NCBI RefSeq assembly: GCF_013294025.1
Contig: NZ_JABSNL010000001.1
Coordinates: forward strand, 292,095 to 356,094
DNA length: 64,000 nt
Reading direction: 5' to 3'
Source of the DNA: Flavobacterium aeripolare
GTDB lineage: Bacteria; Bacteroidota; Bacteroidia; Flavobacteriales; Flavobacteriaceae
The notes under the pieces were generated by a model that saw nothing but the letters and a program-made list of their open reading frames with translations, did not search any database and had not been told where the DNA came from. Positions within the stretch are counted from its first letter, which is position 1. Each line of letters begins with the position of its first letter. Positions 6,911 to 15,273 of this stretch are shown here, piece by piece. The position numbers and the translations under genes were made by a program.

Positions 6911-8434
6911 ATGGGAAATTCAGAAAGCGAATACCGTCTTGAAATGACTGGAATAACTAAAAGTTTTGGAGTTGTTTCTGTTCTTGAAGGTGTAAATCTA
7001 AAAGTAAAACACGGGGAAATCCATGCCTTGCTTGGTGAGAATGGTGCTGGAAAATCAACACTGATTAAAATTTTAAGTGGTGTACACCAAAAAGACAGCG
7101 GGACGGTATTGCTAAATGGCATTGAAATCAGTCCTAAAAATACCCACTATGGTCAACTATTAGGTATTAGTGTCGTATATCAGGAGCTTTCATTGGTAAA
7201 CGATTTGTCAGTTGCCGAAAATATATACCTGCATAAATTGGGTGCAAGTAAGTTTTGGATGAATTGGAAAAAAATCACAAAAGACGCACAAGAACTAATC
7301 GATTCATTAGGTTTTGAGATAGATGCTTCAGCAATTGTTAGAGATTTAAGTATCGTTCAAAAACAAGTGGTCGAAATCGCAAAAGCATTATCAGAAGATA
7401 CTAAAGTTTTGATTCTCGATGAGCCTACAACTGTCTTTGATCCAAATGATGCTAAAAAATTATTTGCAAATTTAGAGCGATTGAAAAAAGGCGGTATGTC
7501 TATTATTTACATTTCGCACCACTTAGAGGAAATATTCAAAATAGCAGATACCATTACTGTTTTAAAAGACGGTGTTGACACAGGATGCGTTTCTACAGAA
7601 AACATCGATAAAGATGGCGTCATCAGGTTGATGATAGGTAGAGAATTGAAAGATTTATTCCCTGTTCGAAATGTAACCGTTAGCAAAGATCCTGTATTTG
7701 AAGTTGAAGGATTAAGTGGAGCCGATGGTTTTGTAAAAGAGGTCTCTTTTTCGGTATGTGCTGGAGAGGTTTTAGGAGTCGCTGGTTTAGGAGGAAGCGG
7801 TCGTACAGAGATGGCTAAACTAATTTTTGGTGCCGATAAAAAGAAATCGGGGACACTAACTTTAAACGGGAAAGTCATCAGCACTAGAAATCCTGTAGAT
7901 GCAGTAAGACAACAGATAGGTTTTGTATCTGAGGATCGAAAAGAAGAAGGTGTTTTTCTTCCTTTATCTATTCGAAAAAATATAAGTATTACCAGTTTTA
8001 AACCTATTGCTAGCAAGCTCGGTTTTATAGATAATGAAAAAGAGCAAAATAATGTTCAAAATTTAATAGCAAAACTCAACATCAAAGCACCAAATGCTGA
8101 GATTGATGTGCAAAATCTATCAGGTGGGAACCAACAAAAAGTAGCTCTTGCAAAATGGTTGAGTATTGATAGTAAACTTATCATCATCGATGAACCTACA
8201 AGAGGTGTTGATGTAGGTGCAAAAGTCGAAATATACAACTTGATTAATGAAGTGGCTAAGAAGGGAGTCGCTGTAATTGTAATCTCGTCTGACATGCCTG
8301 AAATAATGGGAATTGCAGATCGAATATTAGTCATGCATAAAGGAAGCATTTTTGGTGAGTTACCTAAAGAAGAGTTTTCTGAAGAGAATATTTTAAGGTA
8401 TTCTATTGGTGAGGAATTGAAAATTAAATTTTAA
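6911..8434 (+). CDS. Sugar ABC transporter ATP-binding protein, RbsA-like (two NBDs)
   Basis: A 507-aa cytoplasmic ATPase with two fused nucleotide-binding domains, as in RbsA/MglA/XylG. NBD1 has Walker A GENGAGKST (residues 42-50) and Walker B ILDEPT, but its signature reads LSIVQKQVVEIAKAL, with Val in place of the second-half Gly of the usual motif. NBD2 has the degenerate Walker A GLGGSGRTE usual for this family, a canonical LSGGNQQKVALAKWL signature and IIDEPTRGVDVGAK. It pairs with the permease 21 bp downstream and the lipoprotein upstream. Substrate is not readable from the ATPase. Confidence 0.95.
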   Translation: MGNSESEYRLEMTGITKSFGVVSVLEGVNLKVKHGEIHALLGENGAGKSTLIKILSGVHQKDSGTVLLNGIEISPKNTHYGQLLGISVVYQELSLVNDLSVAENIYLHKLGASKFWMNWKKITKDAQELIDSLGFEIDASAIVRDLSIVQKQVVEIAKALSEDTKVLILDEPTTVFDPNDAKKLFANLERLKKGGMSIIYISHHLEEIFKIADTITVLKDGVDTGCVSTENIDKDGVIRLMIGRELKDLFPVRNVTVSKDPVFEVEGLSGADGFVKEVSFSVCAGEVLGVAGLGGSGRTEMAKLIFGADKKKSGTLTLNGKVISTRNPVDAVRQQIGFVSEDRKEEGVFLPLSIRKNISITSFKPIASKLGFIDNEKEQNNVQNLIAKLNIKAPNAEIDVQNLSGGNQQKVALAKWLSIDSKLIIIDEPTRGVDVGAKVEIYNLINEVAKKGVAVIVISSDMPEIMGIADRILVMHKGSIFGELPKEEFSEENILRYSIGEELKIKF

Positions 8435-8455
8435 ATAATATAAAAATACAACCTA

Positions 8456-9430
8456 ATGAATTTAACTATAAAACAACAGCTTAGCACGCCAAGCGGAATT
8501 CTAAAGTTCCTAATTAAGCACAATACAATTGTCATTTTTGTATTGCTAATGATTTTCTCAGCTTTAATATCTGATGTGTTCTTTACACAAACCAATTTAT
8601 CTAATTTATTAAAGCAGGTCTCAGGAATTGGCATTATCAGTATTGGGATGCTAATTGTCATCTTAACAGGAGGAATTGATCTTTCTGTTGGTTCGCTAGT
8701 AGCGCTGCTTGCCGTAACCTTTGCATTGCTAATTAATGTTGTCATTCTTCCGGCTGCTATCGTACTTACAATTGCAATGGGATTTGCCCTTGGTAGTGTT
8801 TCGGGTTACTTAGTTGCTTATCAAAAGATGGCCCCTTTTATAGCGACCCTAGCTTTAATGACTATCGCGAGAGGTTTGGGTTTTATTTACGCTAAGGGTT
8901 CGCCTGTTACTTTTGAATCTGCTGGAGGAGCATTCATGTCTGATTTTGCAAACAATGCAACTCTTGGCGTTCCTAACATAGCAATCATCTTTTTTATTAT
9001 TGTTGCTATGGCTTCGGTAATGTTAAAATATAATGTGTTTGGTCGTTTAGTAATCGCTATGGGTAGCAATGAAGAGGCTTCTCGCCTATCTGGTATCAAA
9101 GTCAATAAATATAAATTTTTAGTATATGCGTTGTCTGGATCATTAGCTGCCATTGCAGCGATAATAACTGCTTCGAGAACTAATCTAGGTTCTCCTAATA
9201 TGGGCGTTTCATGGGAACTTGATGCTATTGCAGCTGTAGTTATTGGAGGAGCAAGTTTAAATGGCGGTAAAGGGACTGCAATCAATACTTTGATGGGTGT
9301 GCTAATATTAGGATTAATAGGGAACATCTTAAATCTTTTAAATGTGCCTTCTTACCCGCAACAAGTCGTAAAAGGAGGAATTATCATTCTAGCAGTATTA
9401 TTTCAAAAATTTGAAGGAAAAAAACAATAA
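8456..9430 (+). CDS. Sugar ABC transporter permease, RbsC-like
   Basis: A 324-aa inner-membrane permease of the BPD_transp_2 family with eight to ten hydrophobic helices. The family signatures GGIDLSVGS (about 70-78) and the coupling loop GSNEEASRLSGI (about 203-214), plus AVVIGGASLNGGKGT, are all present. It forms the transmembrane channel for the RbsA-type ATPase. The stop is 3 bp before the dehydrogenase ATG, so transport and catabolism are translated as one unit. Confidence 0.94.
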   Translation: MNLTIKQQLSTPSGILKFLIKHNTIVIFVLLMIFSALISDVFFTQTNLSNLLKQVSGIGIISIGMLIVILTGGIDLSVGSLVALLAVTFALLINVVILPAAIVLTIAMGFALGSVSGYLVAYQKMAPFIATLALMTIARGLGFIYAKGSPVTFESAGGAFMSDFANNATLGVPNIAIIFFIIVAMASVMLKYNVFGRLVIAMGSNEEASRLSGIKVNKYKFLVYALSGSLAAIAAIITASRTNLGSPNMGVSWELDAIAAVVIGGASLNGGKGTAINTLMGVLILGLIGNILNLLNVPSYPQQVVKGGIIILAVLFQKFEGKKQ

Positions 9431-9433
9431 ATC

Positions 9434-10918
9434 ATGAAGCATTATAAATTAAATAACAGCAACTTATCAGCAATCTCTGAACGTGTGGCTGTACCAAATT
9501 ACAACAGACAAAATATTACAACAGGCATTGTACATGTAGGTGTTGGTGGTTTTCACAGAGCGCATGAAGCAATGTACATTGATCAATTGCTAGAGGATAC
9601 TGCTAATGCTAATTGGGGTATTTGTGGAGTTGCATTACTTAATTTCGACCAAAAAATATACAATGTCTTAAAAGATCAAGACGGTTTGTATACGCTAATA
9701 ATTAAAGAATTAGATGGTACCTTAACTAAAGAAGTTATAGGGTCTATCACAGAGTACTTATTTGCGCCCGATAGTCCAAAAGCCGTTATTGAAAAAATGG
9801 CTGATAAAGCAACAAAGATTATCACTCTTACAATCACTGAAGGAGGATACAACTTAAACGAAGCAACTGGAACTTTTAATTATGATAATCTTGCTATTAT
9901 TGCAGATAAAAATAATCCATCTGATCCCAAGACGATTTTTGGTTATTTAACGCAAGCATTAAAAGTTCGTCAAGCTCAAAATAATGGTGCGGTAACCATT
10001 TTATCTTGTGACAATATTGAAGGAAATGGTCATGTCACTAAAAAAATGTTACTAGCCTATGTGCAATTTGCTGAACCAGAATTATTAGACTGGATAGAGG
10101 CTAATGTTTCTTTCCCTAATAGTATGGTGGACCGCATAACACCTGCAACAGTATCTTCAGATATGCAATTATTACTAGAAACTTCAGGTATAGATGATCA
10201 GTGGCCTGTGGTTTGCGAATCGTTCCAGCAGTGGGTTATCGAGGATGATTTTATCGCTGGACGACCTAATCTAGAGGTTGTAGGAGTACAGTTTGTCAAA
10301 GATGTTGCTCCTTTCGAGAAGATGAAATTAGGATTACTAAATGCAGGACACAGCGTGGTGGGGATTTTAGGTAGTTTAATGGGGTACAATACTATCGACG
10401 AAGCAATCCATAATCCAGAGATCGCGCAGTTTTTAGCAAATTATTTAGACAATGAGGTCACACCTACTTTAAATAATCTTGAAGGAGTAGATTTAGCTCA
10501 ATATAAGAAAACATTGGTAGCACGTTTTAGCAACGTATATATCAAAGACCAAATCGAACGTATTTGTTCAGAGACATCAGCAAAAATGCCTAAATTTATT
10601 ATGCCAACAGTTGTAAGTCAACTAACCGCCAATAGAACTGTCACAAACGCCGCATTTGTTATTGCAGCTTGGGCAATTTATAGTTTGGGAATAAACGAGA
10701 AAAACGAACGCATCACTATTAAAGACGCATTGCAAGATTTACTATTTGCAAAAGCGCAACTAGCGCAAACAAATCCGATAACTTTCATACAAATTGAAGC
10801 CGTATTTGGTTCAGTTAGTACATCTGAAGTATTTGTAAAAGCATATACAAAAGCTTACAACGACATCAACGCTTATGGTATGACGAAATGTATAATCGAA
10901 TTGAATAGCAATTCATAA
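9434..10918 (+). CDS. Mannitol dehydrogenase family protein (probable mannitol 2-dehydrogenase)
   Basis: A 494-aa long-chain polyol dehydrogenase with an N-terminal Rossmann domain (VGVGGFHRAH at about 34-43) and a C-terminal helical domain. The metal-independent active-site set K-x4-N-x2-H is visible as Lys298, Asn303 and His306 in KLGLLNAGHS. Known members oxidise mannitol to fructose, or act on arabitol, sorbitol, fructuronate or tagaturonate. The fructokinase gene 10 bp downstream makes mannitol (or another fructose-yielding hexitol) the best guess. It is a paralogue of the gene at 11935-13419. Confidence 0.9.
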   Translation: MKHYKLNNSNLSAISERVAVPNYNRQNITTGIVHVGVGGFHRAHEAMYIDQLLEDTANANWGICGVALLNFDQKIYNVLKDQDGLYTLIIKELDGTLTKEVIGSITEYLFAPDSPKAVIEKMADKATKIITLTITEGGYNLNEATGTFNYDNLAIIADKNNPSDPKTIFGYLTQALKVRQAQNNGAVTILSCDNIEGNGHVTKKMLLAYVQFAEPELLDWIEANVSFPNSMVDRITPATVSSDMQLLLETSGIDDQWPVVCESFQQWVIEDDFIAGRPNLEVVGVQFVKDVAPFEKMKLGLLNAGHSVVGILGSLMGYNTIDEAIHNPEIAQFLANYLDNEVTPTLNNLEGVDLAQYKKTLVARFSNVYIKDQIERICSETSAKMPKFIMPTVVSQLTANRTVTNAAFVIAAWAIYSLGINEKNERITIKDALQDLLFAKAQLAQTNPITFIQIEAVFGSVSTSEVFVKAYTKAYNDINAYGMTKCIIELNSNS

Positions 10919-10928
10919 ATTTCAAATT

Positions 10929-11819
10929 ATGATAAAAGCCACTTGTTTTGGAGAAATATTATGGGATGTATTCCCTACTCACAAAAAAATTGGAGGTGCT
11001 CCGCTTAATGTCGCCATACGATTAGCATCTATGGGTAATGAAGTAGGGATTATAAGCCGTGTGGGAAAAGGTAAAAAAGGGAAACAGCTCATTCAATTTT
11101 TGAATGAAAACGCTGTAGCTACTCTTGCAGTTCAAATTGATGAGCAGTATAAAACGGGCAAGGTTAAAGTTACTCTTGATGAAAAAGGATCTGCTTATTA
11201 TGATATTATGCAACCGAGAGCTTGGGATAATATCCAACTTACAGATGCGGCAATCACACTTGTAAAGGAGGCTGACATATTTATTTACGGAAGTTTAGCT
11301 TCTCGTAATGAAGTAACGGCAAATACGCTAAACGAACTTTTAAAATTTGCAAATTATAAAATATTTGATGTTAACTTACGTCAACCTCATTATACGGCTG
11401 CAGTATTGGAAAATTTATTGGTTCAGGCCGATTTTATAAAATTCAACGATGACGAAATATATGAAGTAGCTACTCTTCTAGGATCTACAGATCAGTCATT
11501 TGACCACAATATTTTGTTTATAGCTGAGAAAACAAAGGCTAAATGTATTTGTGTAACTAGAGGAAGTCAAGGTGCTGTTCTATACATAGATAGTACTTTT
11601 TATTATAACTCAGGATATCATGTTGAGGTAGTCGATACTGTGGGTGCTGGAGATTCATTCCTAGCAACCATAACCAGCAAATTAATGAATAACGATGATC
11701 CGCAAGAAGCTATCGATCATGCCTGTGCAATTGGCGCACTAGTAGCCAGCCGAGAGGGTGCAAATCCAGTAATAACGGCTGAGGATATTACTAATCTTAT
11801 TGGCACGAGCACACTATAA
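10929..11819 (+). CDS. PfkB-family carbohydrate kinase, probable fructokinase
   Basis: A 296-aa ribokinase/PfkB-fold kinase. The N-terminal substrate-binding stretch KIGGAPLNVA and the C-terminal signature DTVGAGDSF with catalytic Asp242 are both present; the early CFGEILWDVFP resembles bacterial fructokinases. It would phosphorylate fructose from the polyol dehydrogenase to fructose-6-phosphate, linking the locus to glycolysis. It is the last gene of the plus-strand operon, followed by a large bidirectional hairpin. Confidence 0.88.
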   Translation: MIKATCFGEILWDVFPTHKKIGGAPLNVAIRLASMGNEVGIISRVGKGKKGKQLIQFLNENAVATLAVQIDEQYKTGKVKVTLDEKGSAYYDIMQPRAWDNIQLTDAAITLVKEADIFIYGSLASRNEVTANTLNELLKFANYKIFDVNLRQPHYTAAVLENLLVQADFIKFNDDEIYEVATLLGSTDQSFDHNILFIAEKTKAKCICVTRGSQGAVLYIDSTFYYNSGYHVEVVDTVGAGDSFLATITSKLMNNDDPQEAIDHACAIGALVASREGANPVITAEDITNLIGTSTL

Positions 11820-11860
11820 ACAGAATAAATAGTACACACGTTAGGAATTAGATACTGTTA

Positions 11861-11916
11861 TAGTATAAAAAGAAAAGCTTCATAATTAATTTTATGAAGC
11901 TTTTCTCTTTATACTA
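11861..11916. terminator. Large bidirectional terminator between convergent genes
   Basis: Arms 11861-11885 and 11892-11916 are complementary over 25 bp with one mismatch and a 6-nt loop. T-rich tracts lie in the outer stem on both strands (CTTTTCTCTTTATAC on plus). It separates the fructokinase from the convergent second dehydrogenase. Confidence 0.88.
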
Positions 11917-11934
11917 ATAAACAGTACTCCCTTT

Positions 11935-13419
11935 CTATTGTTGGTTTTCCTCCATAATACATTGCTTAATTTCTTTACTCCTAATTTTCTCAACTGCAGC
12001 TAGATAGGCATTTGAAAATTGTGTGTGCTGGGCTAAATCGTCAAAGATGGCTTTTATTTCGATAAATTTCATTGGGTTTTGTATCGAAAGTGCCGCCGTT
12101 CTAATCAAAGTACCGCTCATAGTATCGATAATCTCGTAACTATTGCCATGATCATCGATACCGTCATTATATTTAGACCATGCAGCAATAATAAATGCTG
12201 CTTTCTTTATTTTTTTATTCGAAAGCAACTGTGCTTTTACTGTCGATAATATAAACAAAGGAACCTTAGCAGAACTCTCCTGACAAATACGGAACAACTG
12301 GTCATTGATATGTGAATTCTGAAATCTTGTCAGAATACTTTTTTTATACGCATCAATTGCTGCTGCCGATGAATCGACTAATGTGGGCGAAACTTCCTCG
12401 TCTAGAAATGATTGTAAAAACGTTAAGAAATCTACATCACTTGCTGCCTCATAAACTGTCTTATACCCATGTAATGAACCTAAAATTCCTAAAATAGTAT
12501 GGCTCGCATTTAATAACTGTAGTTTTAAATTTTCAAAAGGCCCAATAGCATCAGTGTACTGCACTCCTACTTGCTCCCACGCCGGTGTTTCATGAACAAA
12601 TTTATCTTCGATCACCCATTGTGAATAAGGCTCAACAATAACAGGCCATTGATCGTCAATAGCAAAATCTTGCTTTAAAGCATTGCGATCAATCGAGCTT
12701 GTGATGGGATTAATGCGATCGACCATCGTATTAGGGAAAGTTGTGTTATCAATAATCCACGTAACTAAATCTGGCTCAACCTTACTTACATAATCTAACA
12801 ACGATTGACGCATTGTATCCCCATTGGATTTTATGTTGTCGCAGGACAATACTGTACAACCTGATAAATTGCGTAGTTTTCTCAATTTAAAAGACTGCGT
12901 CAAATAACCAAAAACTGTTCTAGGATTAAAGGGATCTTTAATATCCTCTGTAACCGCAGGATGATTTATATCAAATGCGCCTGTAATTTCGTTTAAATGA
13001 TAGCCATCTTCTGCAATTGTTAGAGAAATAATCTTGATATCAGGACTTGCCATGCGCTCTATAACCGCTAGCGGATTTTCTGGACCATAGAAATATTCAA
13101 CAATGGATCCTATTATTTTTGCTTTATGTGCACCATTTGCTTCTTTGATATATACGGTGTACAGTCCATCTTGATCCTTCAAGATATTATACATTTTTCT
13201 ATTAGAATCTAATAAATCAACTCCACAAATACCATAGTTTAATTCTTTATGCTTGTCAATGAGTTCGTTGACATAATATGCTTGATGCGAACGGTGGAAA
13301 TTCCCTACACCTATGTGTAAAACACTAGTTTTTATAACGTCCCGATCGTAAGATGGTACGACTACCTTTGCTGGTAAAAGATCTAAATTTTCAGCATTTA
13401 AGGAATAAAATTTGGCCAT
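11935..13419 (-). CDS. Second mannitol dehydrogenase family protein
   Basis: A 494-aa paralogue of the dehydrogenase at 9434-10918, of identical length and domain order (GVGNFHRSHQAYY for the cofactor loop). The catalytic Lys, Asn and His are kept in KLQLLNASH, but the conserved Gly before His is Ser here. It faces the operon across the bidirectional terminator and starts about 205 bp from the divergently transcribed Nudix-like regulator. Different residues around the active site suggest a second polyol, such as arabitol or sorbitol; this is inference. Confidence 0.88.
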   Translation of the reverse strand: MAKFYSLNAENLDLLPAKVVVPSYDRDVIKTSVLHIGVGNFHRSHQAYYVNELIDKHKELNYGICGVDLLDSNRKMYNILKDQDGLYTVYIKEANGAHKAKIIGSIVEYFYGPENPLAVIERMASPDIKIISLTIAEDGYHLNEITGAFDINHPAVTEDIKDPFNPRTVFGYLTQSFKLRKLRNLSGCTVLSCDNIKSNGDTMRQSLLDYVSKVEPDLVTWIIDNTTFPNTMVDRINPITSSIDRNALKQDFAIDDQWPVIVEPYSQWVIEDKFVHETPAWEQVGVQYTDAIGPFENLKLQLLNASHTILGILGSLHGYKTVYEAASDVDFLTFLQSFLDEEVSPTLVDSSAAAIDAYKKSILTRFQNSHINDQLFRICQESSAKVPLFILSTVKAQLLSNKKIKKAAFIIAAWSKYNDGIDDHGNSYEIIDTMSGTLIRTAALSIQNPMKFIEIKAIFDDLAQHTQFSNAYLAAVEKIRSKEIKQCIMEENQQ

Positions 13420-13585
13420 ATTAGTAGAGTAATCTTTAATTGATAGAAGTTGTTTTCAATATATAAAAATACACTTTTAAATTGAAATCTCCCCCCAGTT
13501 TAGGAGAGAATAGCCTGCAAAGTAAAAAAGCTATTTCTAACTACAAAGAAGAAACAAACAGTAACTTATTCGTGCATAATTTCTT

Positions 13586-13593
13586 TATATTTG
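13586..13593 (+). promoter_or_regulatory. -7 promoter box of the Nudix-like regulator
   Basis: TATATTTG matches TAnnTTTG exactly, 32 bp before the ATG at 13625. An imperfect inverted repeat GTTACT-TG-AGTAAT (13603-13616) lies just downstream, a possible autoregulatory site. Its arms differ from the ACGTAAT sites at 4.7-4.9 kb. Confidence 0.6.
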
Positions 13594-13624
13594 TATTTGA
13601 TCGTTACTTGAGTAATCACAAATT

Positions 13625-14362
13625 ATGGATTTTAGAAAAATAAATAACTTATCGGTAGCATGTGTAATTTTTGGTCTAGATGCTGATAACCTCAATGTGT
13701 TACTAAACAAGCGAACGCTGAATCTATTTGACGATAATTTTCCAGTTATTGATGACTGGATGCTTCCTGGACAACATGTTTACAAGAGCAGCAACTTAGA
13801 ACAATCTGCAGATTCTATTTTAAAAAACTTCACTAAGGAGCCGCTTACAAACAAGAAACAATTTAAAACATACGGTAGCAATCGCCGCGTGAACACTGAG
13901 AAAGATCTATTATGGACAAGAAGTAAAGGAGTAGAATCTCGCAATCTAACTGTTGTATACTATTTAGCACTACCTATAGAGACTATTAATATAGAGGAAA
14001 AGGAAGATCTTAAATGGTTTCCCATAAATAAATTACCCGAGATAGGGTTTGATCACGAGTCTATTATTACAGATGCTTATGAGGATTTAAAAAGTAAAAT
14101 AATGACTGAACCCATTATGTTTAATTTAGTTCCCATGAAATTCACTCTTAACGAGTTGCAAATAGCTTATGAAATTGCCTTAAACATAACACTTGATAAT
14201 CGTAATTTTCGAAAGAAAGCAATCAGCAAGCCGTACATTGTACCTCTAGAAGACAAAAAGAAGACAGAAATGTCAAAGAAGCCTTCTAAGCTGTATATGT
14301 TTAGTAGCGATATTTTTGAAAAGCTTTCAGTAAAAGATCATATCGTTAGTTCGATACTCTAA
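13625..14362 (+). CDS. NrtR/AraR-type transcriptional regulator (Nudix-like plus winged helix)
   Basis: A 245-aa protein with an N-terminal Nudix-fold domain (about 1-150) and a C-terminal winged-helix region (about 155-230, LVPMKFTLNELQIAYEIAL then RNFRKKAI). The Nudix box is degenerate: after LPGQHVYKSSNLEQSA the catalytic REUXEE glutamates are replaced by ILKNFTK, so hydrolase activity is not expected. This is the layout of NrtR-family repressors; in Bacteroides a member (AraR) controls arabinose genes by sensing sugar. Its place beside two polyol dehydrogenases and an ABC locus makes it the likely local regulator, with a sugar or sugar phosphate as effector. Confidence 0.85.
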   Translation: MDFRKINNLSVACVIFGLDADNLNVLLNKRTLNLFDDNFPVIDDWMLPGQHVYKSSNLEQSADSILKNFTKEPLTNKKQFKTYGSNRRVNTEKDLLWTRSKGVESRNLTVVYYLALPIETINIEEKEDLKWFPINKLPEIGFDHESIITDAYEDLKSKIMTEPIMFNLVPMKFTLNELQIAYEIALNITLDNRNFRKKAISKPYIVPLEDKKKTEMSKKPSKLYMFSSDIFEKLSVKDHIVSSIL

Positions 14363-14383
14363 TTCGTATTAATTAATTAATTA

Positions 14384-14923
14384 CTAACTACAGTATCTCG
14401 CAATCAATCTCTTTTTTACCCCAATAACGCTCCCAATAAATGCTATAACATTTATACCTATTTTTTGTATAATTAATGGCACTCCAGGAATAAAAGCGTC
14501 CATCATTTTAATAGCAATTGCAGCCTGATAGCTATTTTTTGGCAAACCATTTTTAAAAACTTTTTTATCATTTGCCAAGCCATAAATTATTTGCAAGCCC
14601 ATTTGCATTTCTCCTGCAGCTGTTACTTGCACTTTAAAAAGTACATCCTTGCTTGATTCATTCAAAAACTGGTGACGGTCAAATGGTCTAATTACTAAAG
14701 TTTGCCCTTTTTTAAGAATCATACGTACTTTATTTACATTGACGTTCAATTCTCCTGAGATAATTGTAAATACTTCGGTGATTTTTGTGTGATAATGCAC
14801 TCCCGCTTGCTTCCCTCCTGGTTTTACAAGTGTGGTAAACACAAGTTCTCCCATAGAATTTGATTGAATTTCAATCTCATCTTTGATTATAGGATTAGAA
14901 AACTTAAGTCTGGAAGTAGTCAT
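14384..14923 (-). CDS. Cupin-domain protein with C-terminal hydrophobic tail
   Basis: A 179-aa protein. Residues about 15-110 form a cupin barrel with the first metal motif HYHTKITEVF (His, His, Glu) and a second-motif His in PFDRHQF. The last 60 residues hold a hydrophobic stretch (IPGVPLIIQKIGINVIAFIGSVIG) that could be a membrane anchor or an extra helical pair. Small cupins of this kind are of unknown function in Flavobacteriia. It is convergent with the Nudix-like regulator with only 21 bp between stops, and no link to the polyol locus can be shown. Confidence 0.75.
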   Translation of the reverse strand: MTTSRLKFSNPIIKDEIEIQSNSMGELVFTTLVKPGGKQAGVHYHTKITEVFTIISGELNVNVNKVRMILKKGQTLVIRPFDRHQFLNESSKDVLFKVQVTAAGEMQMGLQIIYGLANDKKVFKNGLPKNSYQAAIAIKMMDAFIPGVPLIIQKIGINVIAFIGSVIGVKKRLIARYCS

Positions 14924-15273
14924 GCATTTTTTTTAATAGCTAGATCAAAAATACCACAAACACTTTTGAAAATTACTTTTATAGCCTTTTTAATTTATGC
15001 TACTATTCTATTACTCTTGATCTCTTGTAAAAACCAGTACACCCTAGCCCTGATAGTAGTGTAAAGCCTTAACGGAAAGAAAACTACATTTTATGGATGC
15101 GGCAGAGCGACTGCAAGAAGCTCCTGCGGGATACTATAAAATGAGTTTGAAGCCGGTAAGCTTGTAACGAATAGCAGGAACTTGCTACTTAATAAAACCG
15201 TTGAATTAGGCCATTTACAACCGCTATTTTAGCTTTTTAAATACTTACATTTGCAAAAAAAATAAATTCCTTC
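14924..15273. other. Intergenic region with an exporter promoter and a repeat remnant
   Basis: 350 bp between the divergent cupin and MFS genes. Bases 15090-15210 are more G/C-rich than the flanks and include GAAGCTCCTGCGGGA, similar to fragments of Flavobacterium intergenic repeats. A plus-strand frame over 14864-15064 overlaps the cupin gene antisense and is rejected. Confidence 0.45.
15246..15253 (+). promoter_or_regulatory. -7 promoter box of the Bcr/CflA exporter
   Basis: TACATTTG, an exact TAnnTTTG match, 21 bp before the ATG at 15274. Confidence 0.6.

Noticed and set aside
14864..15064. 66-codon plus-strand frame
   Set aside because: Its first 60 bases are antisense to the start of the cupin gene, and the remainder is A/T-rich spacer; no family resemblance.
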